64,000 nt of DNA from Hyphomicrobium sp. 12-62-95 (GCA_002279935.1 NCCZ01000004.1:248001-312000), one strand, 5' to 3'; shown: positions 28,196-37,981, numbered from the stretch's first letter. Notes: a model not told the origin generated them from the letters alone. Numbers and translations: made by a program.

Positions 28196-29185
28196 GTGGA
28201 TCCGACGAACGAACGCCCAGCCCCCACCATCGTGCGCACCTATCTGAAGTTCGAAACGCCCATCGCCGAACTCGAGCGCAAGGTGCAAGAATTGCGCACC
28301 CTGGAAGGCTCTGAAACGGCGGTCAATATCGCCGACGAAATCAAGAAGCTTGAGCAGAAAGCGCAAGCCGCGCTCGCCGATACCTATTCCAAGCTGACGC
28401 CCTGGCAGAAAACGGAAGTCGCCCGTCACCCCGAGCGCCCGCACTGCCTCGACTATGTGGCCGACCTGATCCAGGACTTCACGCCACTCGCCGGCGATCG
28501 CTACTTCGGCGAAGATGAAGCCATTGTCGGCGGCCTCGGCACCTTCCGCGGCCGGTCGGTCATGATCATCGGCCACGAAAAGGGCTCCGACACCGAAAGC
28601 CGCCTGCGCCACAACTTCGGCATGGCCAAGCCCGAGGGCTATCGCAAGGCCGTCCGCCTGATGGAAATGGCTGAACGGTTCCAGCTCCCCGTCATCACGC
28701 TGTGCGACACGGCCGGTGCCTATCCCGGCGTCGATGCCGAACAGCGCGGCCAGGCGGAAGCTATTGCCCGCTCCACCGACAAATGCCTCGCCATCGGCGT
28801 GCCGCTCATCGCCGTCATCATCGGTGAAGGCGGATCGGGCGGCGCGGTCGCCATCGCCACCGCCAACCGCATTCTGATGCTGGAGCATGCGATTTACACG
28901 GTCGCTTCGCCCGAAGCCGCCGCGTCCATCCTCTGGCGCGACAGCTCCAAAGCCATCGACGCGGCAACCAGCATGAAGATCACCGCGCAAGATCTGGAAA
29001 TCTTGGGCGTCATCGACACGGTCATCAAAGAACCCGTCGGCGGTGCCCATCGCGACCGCGCGCTGGTCATGAAACGCGTTGGTGATGCCATCGCCAAAGC
29101 ACTGACAGAATTCGACGGCAAAAGCCCAACGGAAATCCGTCGCCAGCGCCAGGAGCGCTTCCTGGACATCGGCCGTTCCTTGTAA
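28196..29185 (+). CDS. accA: Acetyl-CoA carboxylase carboxyltransferase subunit alpha
   Basis: AccA with AccD transfers the carboxyl group from biotin to acetyl-CoA, giving malonyl-CoA for fatty acid synthesis. The 329-residue product matches the family length and has TYLKFETPIAELERKVQEL near the start, then CDTAGAYPG and GEGGSGGAVAIA, which build the oxyanion holes and CoA site. The GTG at 28196 has ACGAGG about 9 bases upstream; an in-frame ATG 99 bp earlier would add an atypical extension. accD is not in the window. Confidence 0.95.
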   Translation: MDPTNERPAPTIVRTYLKFETPIAELERKVQELRTLEGSETAVNIADEIKKLEQKAQAALADTYSKLTPWQKTEVARHPERPHCLDYVADLIQDFTPLAGDRYFGEDEAIVGGLGTFRGRSVMIIGHEKGSDTESRLRHNFGMAKPEGYRKAVRLMEMAERFQLPVITLCDTAGAYPGVDAEQRGQAEAIARSTDKCLAIGVPLIAVIIGEGGSGGAVAIATANRILMLEHAIYTVASPEAAASILWRDSSKAIDAATSMKITAQDLEILGVIDTVIKEPVGGAHRDRALVMKRVGDAIAKALTEFDGKSPTEIRRQRQERFLDIGRSL

Positions 29186-29382
29186 AGCCGCAGCGCTTTG
29201 CTCCAACCCGTTGTTAACACTGTATTTGGTGCCTCACCCGCGCCGTATTCCCGTCGCCTCATGCGGCCAAGCTGTGGGCAGTGCTGCGCCTCGATGTCGG
29301 CTGCCCGTCGCTCTGTTAGGGAAGTATTAACCTTTCCAAACAGATGGTGATTCGTGGTTGAGGGGCGAACCGGGGTGGGATT

Positions 29383-30501
29383 GTGACGTCTGGTCGATCG
29401 TTCGCGAGTGCTGTCATCGCCGCCGCCATGCTCGCGCTGGCAGGCTGTGGCAGCGCGCCCGAATTAATCCCCGCCGAACAGCCCCTGCCCAAAGAAACCC
29501 TCGACCTCATCGGCAAGAAAGGCATGCAGCCGGGCATGCCGATCTACGTCCGCATCTTCAAGGAAGAATCCGAACTCGAAGTTTGGAAGGCCCGCGAAGA
29601 CGGCCGCTTCTACCACTTCAAAACTTACCCGATCTGCAACTGGTCCGGTGAGATCGGCCCCAAATTCAAGAAGGGCGACAAGCAGGCCCCCGAAGGCTTC
29701 TACGCCGTGGGCCCCAAGCAGATGAAGCCCGACAGCAGTTTCCACGTCGCCTTCAATCTCGGCTTTCCCAACGCGTACGATCGCGCCCACGAGCGCACGG
29801 GCGAATTCCTCATGATCCACGGCAAGTGCAAGTCCGCCGGCTGCTACGCCATGACGGATGCGCTCGCCGAAGAGATCTACGCGCTTGCGCGCGAGTCTTT
29901 CCGCAACGGCCAAAGCGCATTCGCCGTCCACGCCTTTCCCTTCCGCATGACGGACGACAAGCTGGCGCGATTCAAGGGCCACAAGCACATCGCCTTCTGG
30001 AAGATGATCAAGCCGGCCTACGACTTCTTCGAGACGTATCGCGTGCCGCCGACCGTGGCCGTGTGCGAGCGCAAATACGTCATTGGCGTCACGCTGCCGG
30101 CCACCGGCCGCATCGATCCCGATGGCCAGTGCCCGCGCCTCCAGAAGCAGGAACTGACGCCCTTCGTGCCCGATCTTCTGGATCAGCAAATCGCCGCGCA
30201 AAAGGGTACCATCGTCCCCGGCCAGAAGGCGCGTGAACAGACGGCACTCGCGTGGTCAGACGGTGAAGCGCCCGCGCCCAAGCCTGTGGCCGCGCCGCCC
30301 GCGACCGCTCCGGCTCCTGCTGCTGAAGCCCCCATCCCATCCACAACCAGCACATCCACGACGGGATCCATTCAGAACCCACCGCCCGCGTCACTGCCCG
30401 GTGCTGCTTTTCTAACCGCCGAGCCGCGCCCCGAAAAACGCAAGGCGCCCGCCAAAAAGCCGGTCGAAGTACCAACCTCGCTGGGCTTGAACGCGCCCTG
30501 A
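29383..30501 (+). CDS. L,D-transpeptidase (YafK-like YkuD family), lipoprotein form
   Basis: A 372-residue lipoprotein: lipobox LAGC with Cys22, then a YkuD catalytic domain (about 50-200). The active-site motif is HGKCKSAGCYAMT, with His146 and catalytic Cys154. The GCYAMT variant is that of the YafK/DpaA group and differs from the common SHGCxR. In E. coli, DpaA cleaves the peptidoglycan-Lpp link, so this may be a crosslinking or a cleaving enzyme. A Pro/Ala-rich tail of about 100 residues follows the domain. The start is GTG. It is the first of three tandem paralogues. Confidence 0.9.
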   Translation: MTSGRSFASAVIAAAMLALAGCGSAPELIPAEQPLPKETLDLIGKKGMQPGMPIYVRIFKEESELEVWKAREDGRFYHFKTYPICNWSGEIGPKFKKGDKQAPEGFYAVGPKQMKPDSSFHVAFNLGFPNAYDRAHERTGEFLMIHGKCKSAGCYAMTDALAEEIYALARESFRNGQSAFAVHAFPFRMTDDKLARFKGHKHIAFWKMIKPAYDFFETYRVPPTVAVCERKYVIGVTLPATGRIDPDGQCPRLQKQELTPFVPDLLDQQIAAQKGTIVPGQKAREQTALAWSDGEAPAPKPVAAPPATAPAPAAEAPIPSTTSTSTTGSIQNPPPASLPGAAFLTAEPRPEKRKAPAKKPVEVPTSLGLNAP

Positions 30502-30557
30502 TCTCCGCCATCTTTCATGTCTAAGCCGGACCATGAAATCCGCGCGGAGCGAATGCG

Positions 30558-31433
30558 ATGGCCGAACCAACTTCGAAAACCAAGCAGCGCAGGTCCGGCC
30601 TCGCAGGTCTCATCCTTCTGGCCCTCCTCGTCATCGGTGCGGCGGCCATCGCACTGATGCCCGCACCGATCCGCGACAGCTATCTCATCTCCGCACAGCG
30701 CCACTATCGCGTCTGGCTCGCCTCCACCGGACAAGCACTCCCCGGCACCCCCGATCTGACACGCCTCGATCAGCGCCTCGCCGAAAAAGGCATGTCGCTT
30801 GGCACGCCGATCCTGATGCGCGTCTTCAAGCGCGAATTCGAACTCGAACTGTTCATGCTGAAAGATGGGCGCTACGAGCTTTTCGCGACCTACCCAATCT
30901 GCAAATGGTCTGGCCGCCTCGGTCCCAAAACCAAAACGGGCGATCATCAAGCCCCCGAAGGCTTCTATACCGTCGACAAATCCGCGCTCAATCCCAACAG
31001 CCGCTGGCACCGCTCGTTCAACCTCGGCTTCCCCAATGCGTTTGACCGCGCACACGGGCGCACCGGATCATTCCTGATGGTCCACGGCGGCTGCGGCTCG
31101 GTCGGCTGCTATGCGATGACAGACCCCGTCATTTCGGAAATCTGGTCGATCGTCACGCGCGCCCTCGATGGCGGTCAAAAGCGCTTTCAGGTCCAGGTCT
31201 ATCCCTTCCGCATGACGGACGAGAACTTGGCCCGCTACGACAGCGAACCCGTGGCGCCCTTCTGGCGCGATCTTAAAACGGGTTATGATCATTTCGAGAA
31301 AGACCGCCTGCCCCCAGCCGTCGGCGTTTGTGACAAACGCTATGTCTTTACCTCGGGCGCTCAGACGCGTGACATCACCGGCCCCGTCACCGCAACGTGT
31401 GCCTCCGGCAACACAACGGCCACAGCCGGGTGA
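30558..31433 (+). CDS. L,D-transpeptidase (YafK-like YkuD family), signal-anchored form
   Basis: This 291-residue paralogue of the preceding gene has one N-terminal hydrophobic segment (about 15-34) with basic residues before it and no lipobox, so it is probably anchored in the inner membrane. The catalytic motif is HGGCGSVGCYAMT with His176 and Cys184. Substrate-side motifs TYPICKWSGRLGPK and GDHQAPEGFY are shared with both neighbours. It lacks the Pro-rich tail of the other two. The ATG has GGAG about 8 bases upstream. The gap to the first copy is 56 bp. Confidence 0.9.
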   Translation: MAEPTSKTKQRRSGLAGLILLALLVIGAAAIALMPAPIRDSYLISAQRHYRVWLASTGQALPGTPDLTRLDQRLAEKGMSLGTPILMRVFKREFELELFMLKDGRYELFATYPICKWSGRLGPKTKTGDHQAPEGFYTVDKSALNPNSRWHRSFNLGFPNAFDRAHGRTGSFLMVHGGCGSVGCYAMTDPVISEIWSIVTRALDGGQKRFQVQVYPFRMTDENLARYDSEPVAPFWRDLKTGYDHFEKDRLPPAVGVCDKRYVFTSGAQTRDITGPVTATCASGNTTATAG

Positions 31434-31532
31434 TTGCGCGCAAGATTTAAAAAAAAGCCGTGCAACTTGAAGAGGAGAGAACGGTTCCCGTGGTTGCCAG
31501 GGATACCCTGGACCGTCTAGGGTGAACTCGGT

Positions 31533-32753
31533 TTGCGGCTCAACGTCGTTGTGGGTAGTCCGTTGTCTTTTGCACGCACCATCGACCGTTGGAAAGTTGT
31601 CGCCGGCACAGCTCTATGCGCCGTTGCGGCTGCCACCAGCGCACATGCGCTCTCCATCGAACTCAAAGACGCTGCGTCAGACCGCATCGAGCGCCAGCGC
31701 GCCGCCGCCGTCGGCCGTCTCCCGCTGCCCGGCACGCCGGATGTGTCCAAGACAGCTGAGCGCCTCGCCAGCAAGGGCTTCGCCAACGGCGCACCGATCA
31801 TGCTGCGCATCTTCAAGTCCGAATCTGAACTCGAAGTTTGGATGGAGAAAGACGGCCGCTACGAACTGTTCGCCACGTACCCGATCTGCCACTGGTCCGG
31901 CACGCTGGGCCCCAAGCAGCGCGAAGGCGATAAGCAGACGCCCGAAGGCTTCTACACCATCACGTCGCGCCAGTTGCACCACGTCGGCCGCTGGCCGCGC
32001 TCGTTAAATCTCGGCTTCCCAAACGCCTTTGATTCCGCGATGGGCCGCTCGGGCTCCTATATCCTGGTTCACGGAGGCTGCTCGTCGGTGGGCTGCTTCG
32101 CCATGACCAATCCGGTCATCGGTGAAATCTATGGCCTCGCCACTGCGGCCCTTCGTGGCGGCCAGCGCCACATCCCCGCCCACGTGTTCCCCTTCCGCAT
32201 GACAGAAAAGAACTTGGCCAAAAACGCCAAGAGCGAATGGGCCGGTTTCTGGAACAATCTCAAGGAAGGCTACGACAGCTTCGAGAAGACGCGCCAACCG
32301 CCGCGCGTCAGCGTCTGCGAAAACCGCTACCACATCCAGGACGCCAGCCCGCCGGAGGCGGGCGTCCCAAACCCTTTAGCCGTGTGCGGCGCGACGGTCG
32401 CCGCCCTTCGCTCCTCGGACCCATCCGCGCAGCTTGTCCCGATCGAAAGCCCGCCAGCGAACCCGTCACCGCCGGCGTCCGGGGAGGCCCCGTTGCCACC
32501 GGCAGTCTCGGCGCCGCTGATCCAAGCCTCCGTGGAACAAAGTTCGACGGCTCAGATGTTCGAACTCATTCCCAACCTCAATCCGCCGCCGCGCCCGGTG
32601 GAGACGGCAGCATCGCGCCGGGCGGGAAAACCGCCGTGCAACTTGGCGAGACCAAGCTGCCGGAAGTTCGTAGCGCTGAGGAGCGCTAAGCCGGCCCGCG
32701 TCGCGCAGCTCCGCGCTCGCAAAACCGCAGCCGACATTAATCGCGTCCGCTAG
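31533..32753 (+). CDS. L,D-transpeptidase (YafK-like YkuD family), secreted form
   Basis: The third paralogue, 406 residues from a probable TTG start (AGGGTG about 8 bases upstream; a GTG at 31551 is possible). A signal peptide ends near Ala-His-Ala (about residue 39). The active site is HGGCSSVGCFAMT with His180 and Cys188, so Phe replaces the Tyr of the other two. The last 110 residues are Pro/Ala-rich and become Arg/Lys-rich at the very end, which might bind peptidoglycan or other anionic polymers. The 99-bp gap before it may hold its own promoter. Confidence 0.88.
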   Translation: MRLNVVVGSPLSFARTIDRWKVVAGTALCAVAAATSAHALSIELKDAASDRIERQRAAAVGRLPLPGTPDVSKTAERLASKGFANGAPIMLRIFKSESELEVWMEKDGRYELFATYPICHWSGTLGPKQREGDKQTPEGFYTITSRQLHHVGRWPRSLNLGFPNAFDSAMGRSGSYILVHGGCSSVGCFAMTNPVIGEIYGLATAALRGGQRHIPAHVFPFRMTEKNLAKNAKSEWAGFWNNLKEGYDSFEKTRQPPRVSVCENRYHIQDASPPEAGVPNPLAVCGATVAALRSSDPSAQLVPIESPPANPSPPASGEAPLPPAVSAPLIQASVEQSSTAQMFELIPNLNPPPRPVETAASRRAGKPPCNLARPSCRKFVALRSAKPARVAQLRARKTAADINRVR

Positions 32754-32834
32754 CGCGGCGTTCCAGCGCCTTGCGATGACAATTTCAGGCGTGCAATAGA
32801 ACCGCGCCTTCACTCGTTAATTCCGGGGACCCCG

Positions 32835-33386
32835 ATGGCCGACAACGATACGCCTGCCACGCCGCCGCCTGCGCCGACGATCGAGCGCATGCTCGAAAAC
32901 GCCATCTTCGCCAGCCGCTGGCTGCTTGCGCCGTTTTATCTAGGGCTCGCACTTTCGATCGTCGTCGTCCTCATCAAGTTCATGGCCGAGTTCTTCCATC
33001 TCGCCATGCACGCGTTCACAGCCACCGAGTCCGACGTCATCCTTGGCATCCTCGCTCTCGTCGACCTGACGCTCATGGGCTCACTGCTCATTATCGTCAT
33101 CTTCTCCGGCTACGAAAACTTCGTCTCCAAGATCGACCACATCGGCCACAAAGACTGGCCCGAGTGGATGGGCACGATCGATTTCAGCGCGCTGAAGCTG
33201 AAGCTGCTCTCGTCCATCGTCGCCATTTCTGCGGTCCATCTTCTGAAGTCGTTCATGGCCTTAAAGGTGGTCACGCCCGAGGCCGAGAAGCAGATCTTCT
33301 GGCTGGTCGTCATCCACCTCGTCTTCGTTGTCTCCAGCGTGCTCCTCGCACTCTCCGACCGCATCGCCGGAAAACACGACAAGTAA
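32835..33386 (+). CDS. UPF0114 (YqhA) family membrane protein
   Basis: A 183-residue protein with about four hydrophobic segments (about 34-52, 68-92, 126-142 and 150-168) and the UPF0114/TIGR00645 signature in SRWLLAPFYLGLALSIVVVL and ESDVILGILALVDLTLMGSLL. The function is unknown, and relatives are annotated only as inner-membrane proteins. The gene is closed by a strong bidirectional terminator that it shares with secA. Confidence 0.9.
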   Translation: MADNDTPATPPPAPTIERMLENAIFASRWLLAPFYLGLALSIVVVLIKFMAEFFHLAMHAFTATESDVILGILALVDLTLMGSLLIIVIFSGYENFVSKIDHIGHKDWPEWMGTIDFSALKLKLLSSIVAISAVHLLKSFMALKVVTPEAEKQIFWLVVIHLVFVVSSVLLALSDRIAGKHDK

Positions 33387-33412
33387 GCTTCATCACGGAC
33401 ACCCAAACGCGA

Positions 33413-33442
33413 AAAAGCCGGGGCTCTCACCCCGGCTTTTTG
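33413..33442. terminator. Bidirectional terminator between the UPF0114 gene and secA
   Basis: AAAAAGCCGGGG at 33413-33424 pairs with CCCCGGCTTTTT at 33431-33442 around a 6-base loop. The A-run and T-run make it a rho-independent terminator on both strands, serving the converging genes that end at 33386 and 33464. Confidence 0.93.
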
Positions 33443-33463
33443 TTGTCCAATGGTCGCGCTGCG

Positions 33464-36424
33464 TTAATCCAGCTTACCATGGCACTGTTTGTACTTCTTG
33501 CCCGAACCGCACGGGCACAGCGCGTTGCGTGAAACCTTGCCCCACGTCGCGGGCGTTGCCGGATCAACCTCGCCCTCGCTTCGCCGGGTCTGCAACGGCA
33601 TCCGCCTCGGCGCTTCGCCAGCCGATCCACGGCCGCGGGCGGCAATCGCCCGGTCCGCCATCCGCAACTCATCGCGAAGGTCCTCGGGCAGCCCGGCAAA
33701 CTCGTCCTCGCCTGTCGTGGGATCGATGTGATGCGCCTCCATCGGCGGCAACTCCACCGGCTGCAACATCGGCTGCTGATCTGCCGGCACCAGCGCCACG
33801 TGCATCAATTGCCCGGTCACGGCTTCACGCAGCTTGGCCAAAAGTGATTCGAACAGCGTGAACGCCTCGCTCTTGTACTCGTTCAGCGGATCGCGCTGCC
33901 CGTAGGCGCGGAACCCGATCACCTGCCGCAGATGTTCCAGAGACACGATATGCTCGCGCCACAGGCCATCGAGCGTGCGCAGCAGCACTTCCTTTTCGAT
34001 CTGGCGATAGAGGTCCGCGCCAAGCTCCGCCTCCTTCTCGGCGGCCCGCTTGTCCACGGCCTCGATGAGACGCTCCTGAATCTCCTGATCCGCGATGCCC
34101 TCTTCCGCGGCCCACTCTGTGATCGGCAAGTCGAGATCGAAGATATTGTCGACAGCCTCTTTCAGCGCCTTGGTGTCCCACTGCTCCGCGTAGGCCTTCT
34201 CGGGGATGTTCTTCGCCACCAGATCCTGCACCACTTGATGGCGCAGTTCCTTCACCGTCTGTGAGACATCCTCTTCCGCCATGATGTCGATGCGCTGATC
34301 GAAGATCACCTTGCGCTGGTCGTTCATTACGTCGTCGTATTTCAAGATCTGCTTGCGGATGTCGAAGTTGCGCGCTTCGACCTTCTTCTGTGCCATCTCC
34401 AGCGACTTGTTCATCCACGGATGCGTGATGGCCTCGCCGTCCTGCAGACCCAGCGTCTTCAGAATGGTCTCCATCTTGTCCGAGCCGAAGATGCGCATCA
34501 GGTCGTCGTCGAGCGCCAGATAAAACTTCGAACGCCCAGGGTCGCCCTGGCGGCCCGATCGGCCGCGCAGCTGGTTATCGATGCGGCGGCTCTCGTGCCG
34601 CTCGGTGCCGATCACGAAGAGGCCGCCGGCCTCCAGCGCCAGCCGCTTCTTTTCACCCACGTCGACAGCAATCTTGTCGCGTTGCGCAGCGATCTCGTGC
34701 TCGTCCGGCTCCCGGCCTGCGGCCTTCTCGTCCTTCACCCAGTCGCGGATCCGGTAGTCGACGTTGCCGCCGAGCTGAATGTCCGTGCCGCGGCCGGCCA
34801 TGTTGGTCGCAATCGTAACGGCCCCAGGCACGCCCGCCTGCGCGACGATCGACGCTTCCTGCTCATGGAAACGCGCATTCAAAACCTGATGCGGGATGGG
34901 ATCGCCCGATTTTACCTTCGCCGCCGTGTCCGTCAGATACGTCCCGATGTCTTCGAAGTAGGCCTTGATGTCGGCTTCCTTCGAGCTGGTGAAGCGCTTC
35001 GCCTGCTCGTTGAAGCGCTGACCGAGCTCGGCGATATACGTCTTGTCTTTCAGAAGCGCGGACAGCTGCTCCGACTTCTCGATCGACGTCGTGCCGACAA
35101 GGCACGGCTGGTTCTTGCGGTGTGCATCCGCGATGGTTGCGACGATCGCGTCGTACTTTTCTTTCTGCGACCGGTAGATCTCGTCGTCCTCATCCAGGCG
35201 CGATACCGGCAGATTGGTTGGGATCTCGATCACTTCGAGCCCGTAAATGTCGCCGAACTCCTGCGCTTCCGTCGAGGCCGTCCCCGTCATGCCCGCGAGC
35301 TTGTCGTAGAGACGGAAATAGTTTTGGAATGTGATCGACGCGAGCGTCTGGTTCTCGGGTTGGATGTCAACGCGTTCTTTGGCTTCAAGCGCCTGATGCA
35401 AGCCTTCCGAATAGCGCCGGCCCGGCATCATGCGCCCCGTGAATTCGTCGATGATGACGACTTCACCGGACTTCACGATGTAATCTTTGTCGCGCTGGAA
35501 CAGCTTGTGCGCCTTCAGCGCCTGATTGACGTGATGCACGATCGTGACGTTCTCGACATCGTACAGCGAACCCTCGCGCAAGAGGCCGGCTTCCTTCAGA
35601 AGCTCTTCCATCCGCTCGTTGCCGCTTTCCGTCAGCGACACCTGCCGCTGCTTCTCGTCGAGCTCGAAGTCTTCAGCCACCAGCTTCGGAATGAGCGCGT
35701 CGACGGAGATATAAAGATCGGCCTTGTCGTCGAGCGGCCCCGAGATGATGAGCGGCGTGCGCGCTTCGTCGATGAGAATGCTGTCAACTTCGTCCACGAT
35801 CGCAAACGCATGGCCGCGCTGGACCATGTCGTCTTTGCTCATCTTCATGTTGTCGCGCAGATAGTCGAAACCGAGCTCGTTGTTGGTCGCATACGTCACA
35901 TCGGCGTCGTAGGCAGCCTTGCGCTGATCGTCGTCGATGCCATGCACGATCACGCCGACCGAGAGGCCCAGGAACCGGTAAACCTGCCCCATCCATTCTG
36001 CGTCGCGCCGTGCAAGATAGTCGTTTACCGTAACAACGTGGACACCCTCGCCCGCGATCGCATTGAGATAGACCGGGGCGGTCGCCACCAGCGTCTTGCC
36101 TTCGCCCGTCTTCATTTCCGAAATATTGCCGTCGTGCAGAACCATGCCGCCGATCAGCTGCACGTCGAAGTGCCGTTGACCAAGCGCGCGCTTGGCCCCT
36201 TCGCGAACCGTCGCAAACGCTGGCACCAGAAGTTCGTCGAGTGTCGCGCCGTTCTTGAACTGCTCGCGGAACATTTCTGTCCGCGCCCTGAGGTCTTCAT
36301 CGCTCAGCTTCGCCAGTTCCGGCTCGAGCGCGTTGATCTCCTCCACCCGGGCCCGGTACGACTTAACCTTGCGGTCGTTGGACGTGCCGAAAATTTTCGC
36401 GGCGAGCGACGTGATGGACAGCAT
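33464..36424 (-). CDS. secA: Preprotein translocase ATPase SecA
   Basis: SecA drives export of unfolded proteins through SecYEG. The product is 986 residues from the ATG at 36424, which gives the family start ([16 protein letters not shown]); an in-frame start at 36499 would add 25 unlikely residues. Walker A MKTGEGKT is at 104-111, and the DEAD-like [14 protein letters not shown] follows. The C-terminus keeps the zinc-binding SecB-interaction motif [15 protein letters not shown] consensus-like promoter lies about 170 bp upstream. The opposite strand carries a long open frame that is only a shadow of this gene. Confidence 0.97.
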   Translation of the reverse strand: MLSITSLAAKIFGTSNDRKVKSYRARVEEINALEPELAKLSDEDLRARTEMFREQFKNGATLDELLVPAFATVREGAKRALGQRHFDVQLIGGMVLHDGNISEMKTGEGKTLVATAPVYLNAIAGEGVHVVTVNDYLARRDAEWMGQVYRFLGLSVGVIVHGIDDDQRKAAYDADVTYATNNELGFDYLRDNMKMSKDDMVQRGHAFAIVDEVDSILIDEARTPLIISGPLDDKADLYISVDALIPKLVAEDFELDEKQRQVSLTESGNERMEELLKEAGLLREGSLYDVENVTIVHHVNQALKAHKLFQRDKDYIVKSGEVVIIDEFTGRMMPGRRYSEGLHQALEAKERVDIQPENQTLASITFQNYFRLYDKLAGMTGTASTEAQEFGDIYGLEVIEIPTNLPVSRLDEDDEIYRSQKEKYDAIVATIADAHRKNQPCLVGTTSIEKSEQLSALLKDKTYIAELGQRFNEQAKRFTSSKEADIKAYFEDIGTYLTDTAAKVKSGDPIPHQVLNARFHEQEASIVAQAGVPGAVTIATNMAGRGTDIQLGGNVDYRIRDWVKDEKAAGREPDEHEIAAQRDKIAVDVGEKKRLALEAGGLFVIGTERHESRRIDNQLRGRSGRQGDPGRSKFYLALDDDLMRIFGSDKMETILKTLGLQDGEAITHPWMNKSLEMAQKKVEARNFDIRKQILKYDDVMNDQRKVIFDQRIDIMAEEDVSQTVKELRHQVVQDLVAKNIPEKAYAEQWDTKALKEAVDNIFDLDLPITEWAAEEGIADQEIQERLIEAVDKRAAEKEAELGADLYRQIEKEVLLRTLDGLWREHIVSLEHLRQVIGFRAYGQRDPLNEYKSEAFTLFESLLAKLREAVTGQLMHVALVPADQQPMLQPVELPPMEAHHIDPTTGEDEFAGLPEDLRDELRMADRAIAARGRGSAGEAPRRMPLQTRRSEGEVDPATPATWGKVSRNALCPCGSGKKYKQCHGKLD

Positions 36425-36596
36425 GAAGGTCAATGTCCTCAAGATCTTGAGCGGAATGCTCTCGGAAATAGCGAGCGACACGGCACACTCCACCCGCACC
36501 GGGCGAAGGGCCGACGATCTATCGAGAGATACGTCGTGCTAAATGAGCTCGGGCGGGAGAGGCAACGCGCGGCGCGGCTCCCCAATTCACTGGCGA

Positions 36597-36626
36597 GACA
36601 TAAGGATTGCCACCCTTGATTGTCAA
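36597..36626 (-). promoter_or_regulatory. Probable secA promoter
   Basis: On the minus strand a perfect TTGACA (36626-36621) is followed after 17-18 bp by TTATGT/TATGTC (about 36603-36597). It faces secA, whose start is at 36424. Confidence 0.55.
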
Positions 36627-36689
36627 CGCGCCATGGTCCCGCCGCGACCCGGAATAGCGCTCCAAATGCGCCTATCTCCAAAACTTAAC

Positions 36690-36719
36690 TTGGCAGCGGT
36701 CGCCAGCCGGGTCTATCCA
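36690..36719 (+). promoter_or_regulatory. Candidate promoter of the parvulin gene
   Basis: TTGGCA (36690-36695) and TATCCA (36714-36719) lie 18 bp apart on the plus strand, 90 bp before the GTG start at 36809. Confidence 0.35.
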
Positions 36720-36808
36720 AGCCTCCTCGAACGACAGGAGCGGCACGGGCCGCCCGGGGTCTGTCTCCACGGCCCTTTCGATGACATAGCCGAAAAGGAC
36801 GGATCTTC

Positions 36809-37762
36809 GTGAAGGTTTATCAATTATTTCATGCGGTTGCCTTGAGCGCTTGCGTGCTCGGCCTCGCCGCCGGTACCGCCTACGCGGAAGATAAAGTCGT
36901 CGCCTCGGTCAACGGCCATTCCATCACGGAAGCCGATCTGTCCCTCGCCGAGGCCGAAATCGGCAACGAGTTGGGCAATCTGCCCGAAGGCACGCGCCGC
37001 CGTGTCCTCGTCGAGTTCATGATCGAGAACCAGCTTTATGCCGAGGCTGCCGAAGAACAGAAGCTGGGCGCTGGCCCGGACTTCGAAAAGCGCATGGCCT
37101 TCTGGCGCCAGCGCGCGCTGCGCGATGCCTACTTCGAAAAGACGGTGAAGGCCTCGATCGGCGAAGATGCCGCCCGCGCGATCTACGAAGACAAAGTCAA
37201 ACAATTGAAACCTGAGGAAGAAGTCCAGGCCCGCCATATTCTTGTGTCGAGCGAGGACGAGGCCAAAAAGATGGTCACCCGCGTCGAAGCGGGCGAAGAT
37301 TTTGCTCAACTCGCCAAGGAAAACTCAGGCGACGCCGGCTCCAAAACCCAGGGCGGTATGCTTGGCTATTTCGGCAAGGGCCAGATGGTCCCGCAATTTG
37401 AAGAAGCCGCCTTTGCCCTAAAGAAGGGCGAAGTGTCCAAGCCCGTCCAAAGCCAGTTCGGCTGGCACGTGATCAAGGTCGAAGACCGCCGCCAGAAGCC
37501 CCCGCCGTCGTTTGACGAGGTCAAGGATCGCCTCATTGGCTCCATGGTCCAGTCAAAGGCCCAGAACATCGCCGTGGAGCTGCGCGGCAAGGCAAAAATC
37601 GACTACATTGATCCCGAGATCAAGAAGATGGCCGAGGAGGACGCCAAGAAGCAGGCGGAAGCCCAGGCAACCATGAAGAAGCAGATGGAAGATGCCGCCG
37701 CTGCCGCAGCAGGCCAAGCCGCAACTGACTCGGCCAAGCCCGCCGCCGAGGAAAAGAAGTAG
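36809..37762 (+). CDS. Periplasmic parvulin-type peptidyl-prolyl isomerase
   Basis: A 317-residue folding factor of the SurA/PrsA/PpiD type. The signal peptide is at about 1-26 (cleavage after AYA). A SurA-N-like helical region covers about 30-130, and one parvulin domain about 132-230 (VQARHILVSSEDEA, GGMLGYFGKGQMVPQFEEAAF, FGWHVIKVEDRR). The Lys/Glu/Ala-rich C-terminal tail is probably helical. The start is GTG with AAAGGACGGA close upstream. Divergence from secA fits a link to protein export. A clear terminator follows. Confidence 0.93.
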   Translation: MKVYQLFHAVALSACVLGLAAGTAYAEDKVVASVNGHSITEADLSLAEAEIGNELGNLPEGTRRRVLVEFMIENQLYAEAAEEQKLGAGPDFEKRMAFWRQRALRDAYFEKTVKASIGEDAARAIYEDKVKQLKPEEEVQARHILVSSEDEAKKMVTRVEAGEDFAQLAKENSGDAGSKTQGGMLGYFGKGQMVPQFEEAAFALKKGEVSKPVQSQFGWHVIKVEDRRQKPPPSFDEVKDRLIGSMVQSKAQNIAVELRGKAKIDYIDPEIKKMAEEDAKKQAEAQATMKKQMEDAAAAAAGQAATDSAKPAAEEKK

Positions 37763-37793
37763 CCTCCAACGCCTCTTTGACGACTGTTTTCTG

Positions 37794-37830
37794 ATCAGGC
37801 CGCTTGCATCCAGGCGGCCTGATTGCTTTT
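37794..37830 (+). terminator. Rho-independent terminator of the parvulin gene
   Basis: ATCAGGCCGC pairs with GCGGCCTGAT across a loop of about 10 bases, followed by TGCTTTT. It begins about 32 bp after the stop at 37762. Confidence 0.9.
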
Positions 37831-37843
37831 AAGCTCTATTTAT

Positions 37844-37884
37844 CCCCTCTCCCCGCACGCGGGGAGAGGGTTAGGGTGAGGGGA
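37844..37884 (+). repeat. REP-like palindromic repeat, copy 3
   Basis: An 11-bp stem (37845-37855 with 37860-37870, 4-base loop CACG) is followed by TTAGGGTGAGGGG. It shares stem and tail with the copies at 8099 and 25052 and lies between the parvulin terminator and argJ. Confidence 0.88.
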
Positions 37885-37981
37885 AGCATCCGCTGGAATG
37901 CGCGCCGTCCCTCACGCCGACCCCGTCCAGTCGACGCGACTGGGAGTGGGATAAGCTTCCTCAGTTTCTGACCGGTGCCCC

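Larger units (their letters stand above)
36425..36808. other. Divergent intergenic region between secA and the parvulin gene
   Basis: This 384-bp region holds no convincing protein gene. It contains one promoter-like pair in each direction (see 36597-36626 minus and 36690-36719 plus). The long secA leader of about 170 bases has no secM-like open frame that I can see. Confidence 0.5.

Noticed and set aside
27971..29206. Minus-strand open frame of 411 codons opposite accA
   Set aside because: Its composition is that of an antisense shadow, and accA on the other strand is unmistakable.
34421..36619. Plus-strand open frame of 732 codons
   Set aside because: It lies antisense to secA. The GC-rich third positions keep the opposite frame open, and the protein has no recognisable motif.
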